A stretch of DNA of 64,000 nt from Anticarsia gemmatalis (taxonomy: Eukaryota; Arthropoda; Insecta; Lepidoptera; Erebidae): positions 2,914,001-2,978,000 of the forward strand of contig NC_134758.1 in the NCBI RefSeq assembly GCF_050436995.1. The letters run 5' to 3'. A program made the translations under genes and the position numbers. Below, one piece after another: positions 63,160-64,000 of this stretch; position 1 is the stretch's first letter, and each line of letters opens with the position of its first letter. The notes beneath the pieces are model-generated. The model saw only the letters and a list, made by a program, of their open reading frames with translations, was not told the origin of the DNA and searched no databases.

Positions 63160-64000
63160 CTGGGAGAGGAAATTGTTTGTTTAGTATATTTATGGAAGGT
63201 TTTATAGTAACTGTAGGATATGGTATTTTTTAGGGAGCGTGAATTTCTATATTTTGTACTAATGTGTAGACTATTTGACGTTAAAGTTGCGCAGTGATGC
63301 TGATCTATTTTTAATGTACAAGTTTTACGATAACTGGTTTTTTGGTAGTAAGAAATCAGTTTATTCCCAGTTGTCCCCTCCAAAACTGTCCCCAAACGAG
63401 AACTGGGAATATAAGTAGAAAGAAAATTTCTAGTCGTCACCCCTGGGTGAAACCCTCAAAAACTTGATTGGATACCATTTTTATCCTAAGTAGGTAAATG
63501 TGGCCTAATTAGTCATTAGGTAACTAAATGATAAGCTTTAAACCATTATAAGCGTCGCATTTTAACGTTTTATTGAAATTCAGGGGTAGATGTAATTAGT
63601 ATTCATATATCTACTAACTAAAGTTACCCAGTTATAATTTAGAAACATAATGTTCACATTTTCCCTCGAAGTGTTAAACTTTCACTCAACGTTTGGTTTC
63701 ATCTTGTATAACAACGGATTATAGCTTAAAACATGAGTTACTATGAAAACTCGACACTATACAAATTCGAAAGGCGGGCCTTCTACATTTTGAATTGCGG
63801 TAGAAATGTTTTTTTTTAAGCATGAAAATAAATACACTATGAAATAAATAAAACATAAACATTTACCATTAATACCAAAGAAGACAATTACGATATAAAT
63901 TAAATTTTTAGAAACGAAATTTATAGCGAAATTTCTGTACGGCCTTCGGTTAGTTCGGTAACAAATATAGTTTGATAGGTTTTGCCCGCGACTGCGTCCA
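63160..64000. other. Intron of the opsin gene reaching the window edge
   Basis: Follows the acceptor at 63161-63160 upstream of the first visible opsin exon. No earlier opsin exon could be read on the minus strand up to the edge, so this intron is at least 840 bp. The frame at 63114-63440 is the opsin exon read through into the intron. Confidence 0.6.

Noticed and set aside
63841..63900. Checked as a possible upstream opsin exon (TTAATG before GTAAATG on minus)
   Set aside because: Translation has a stop and does not match opsin helix 5.

Overview
The window looks like nuclear DNA from a lepidopteran, probably a moth. It is AT-rich, its genes are split by many short GT-AG introns, the spacers hold tRNA-derived SINEs and other repeats of lepidopteran type, and one gene encodes the C-terminal part of an insect opsin of the blue class. 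There is no sign of bacterial DNA, a virus, CRISPR or operons.

Layout. (1) 11-6936, minus: trimethylguanosine synthase (TGS1), ten exons proposed, running off the left edge. (2) 7698-14127, plus: the circularly permuted GTPase LSG1, ten exons, complete, divergent from TGS1 across a 761-bp spacer. (3) 14128-23690: sparse DNA with a decayed repeat-type gene (16825-17245), a 3.5-kb hAT-like element with an exact 8-bp target duplication that contains LINE ORF1 sequence (18148-21632), and the last exons of a small gene I cannot name (22157-23690, plus). (4) 23.7-41.1 kb: no convincing protein gene; inverted repeats, repeat scraps and a few possible non-coding first exons. (5) 41261-47034, minus: THO complex subunit 1 (THOC1), ten exons, complete. 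(6) 47893-51271, plus: an MCRIP-family gene, three exons, divergent from THOC1 across an 858-bp spacer with a tight CCAAT cluster, followed by a possibly 3.5-kb 3' UTR. (7) 51.3-61.6 kb: 3' UTR, a 5S-rRNA-like SINE, and a 454-bp MITE with 91-bp terminal inverted repeats. (8) 61601-63159, minus: last three exons of a blue-type opsin that enters from the right edge.

Four identified genes serve general RNA and translation biology: snRNA/snoRNA cap hypermethylation (TGS1), release of NMD3 from the 60S ribosomal subunit (LSG1), mRNA export (THOC1) and transcriptional co-repressor control (MCRIP). They sit as two head-to-head pairs. The opsin is tissue-specific. Exon joins were derived by hand from splice signals, reading phase and remembered family sequence; phase closes across every proposed join in TGS1, LSG1, THOC1, MCRIP and the opsin. 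I found no clear new biological system; the most unusual items are the composite hAT/LINE element, the long perfect hairpins, the orphan small gene, and an acceptor fused to a donor-like sequence in LSG1.
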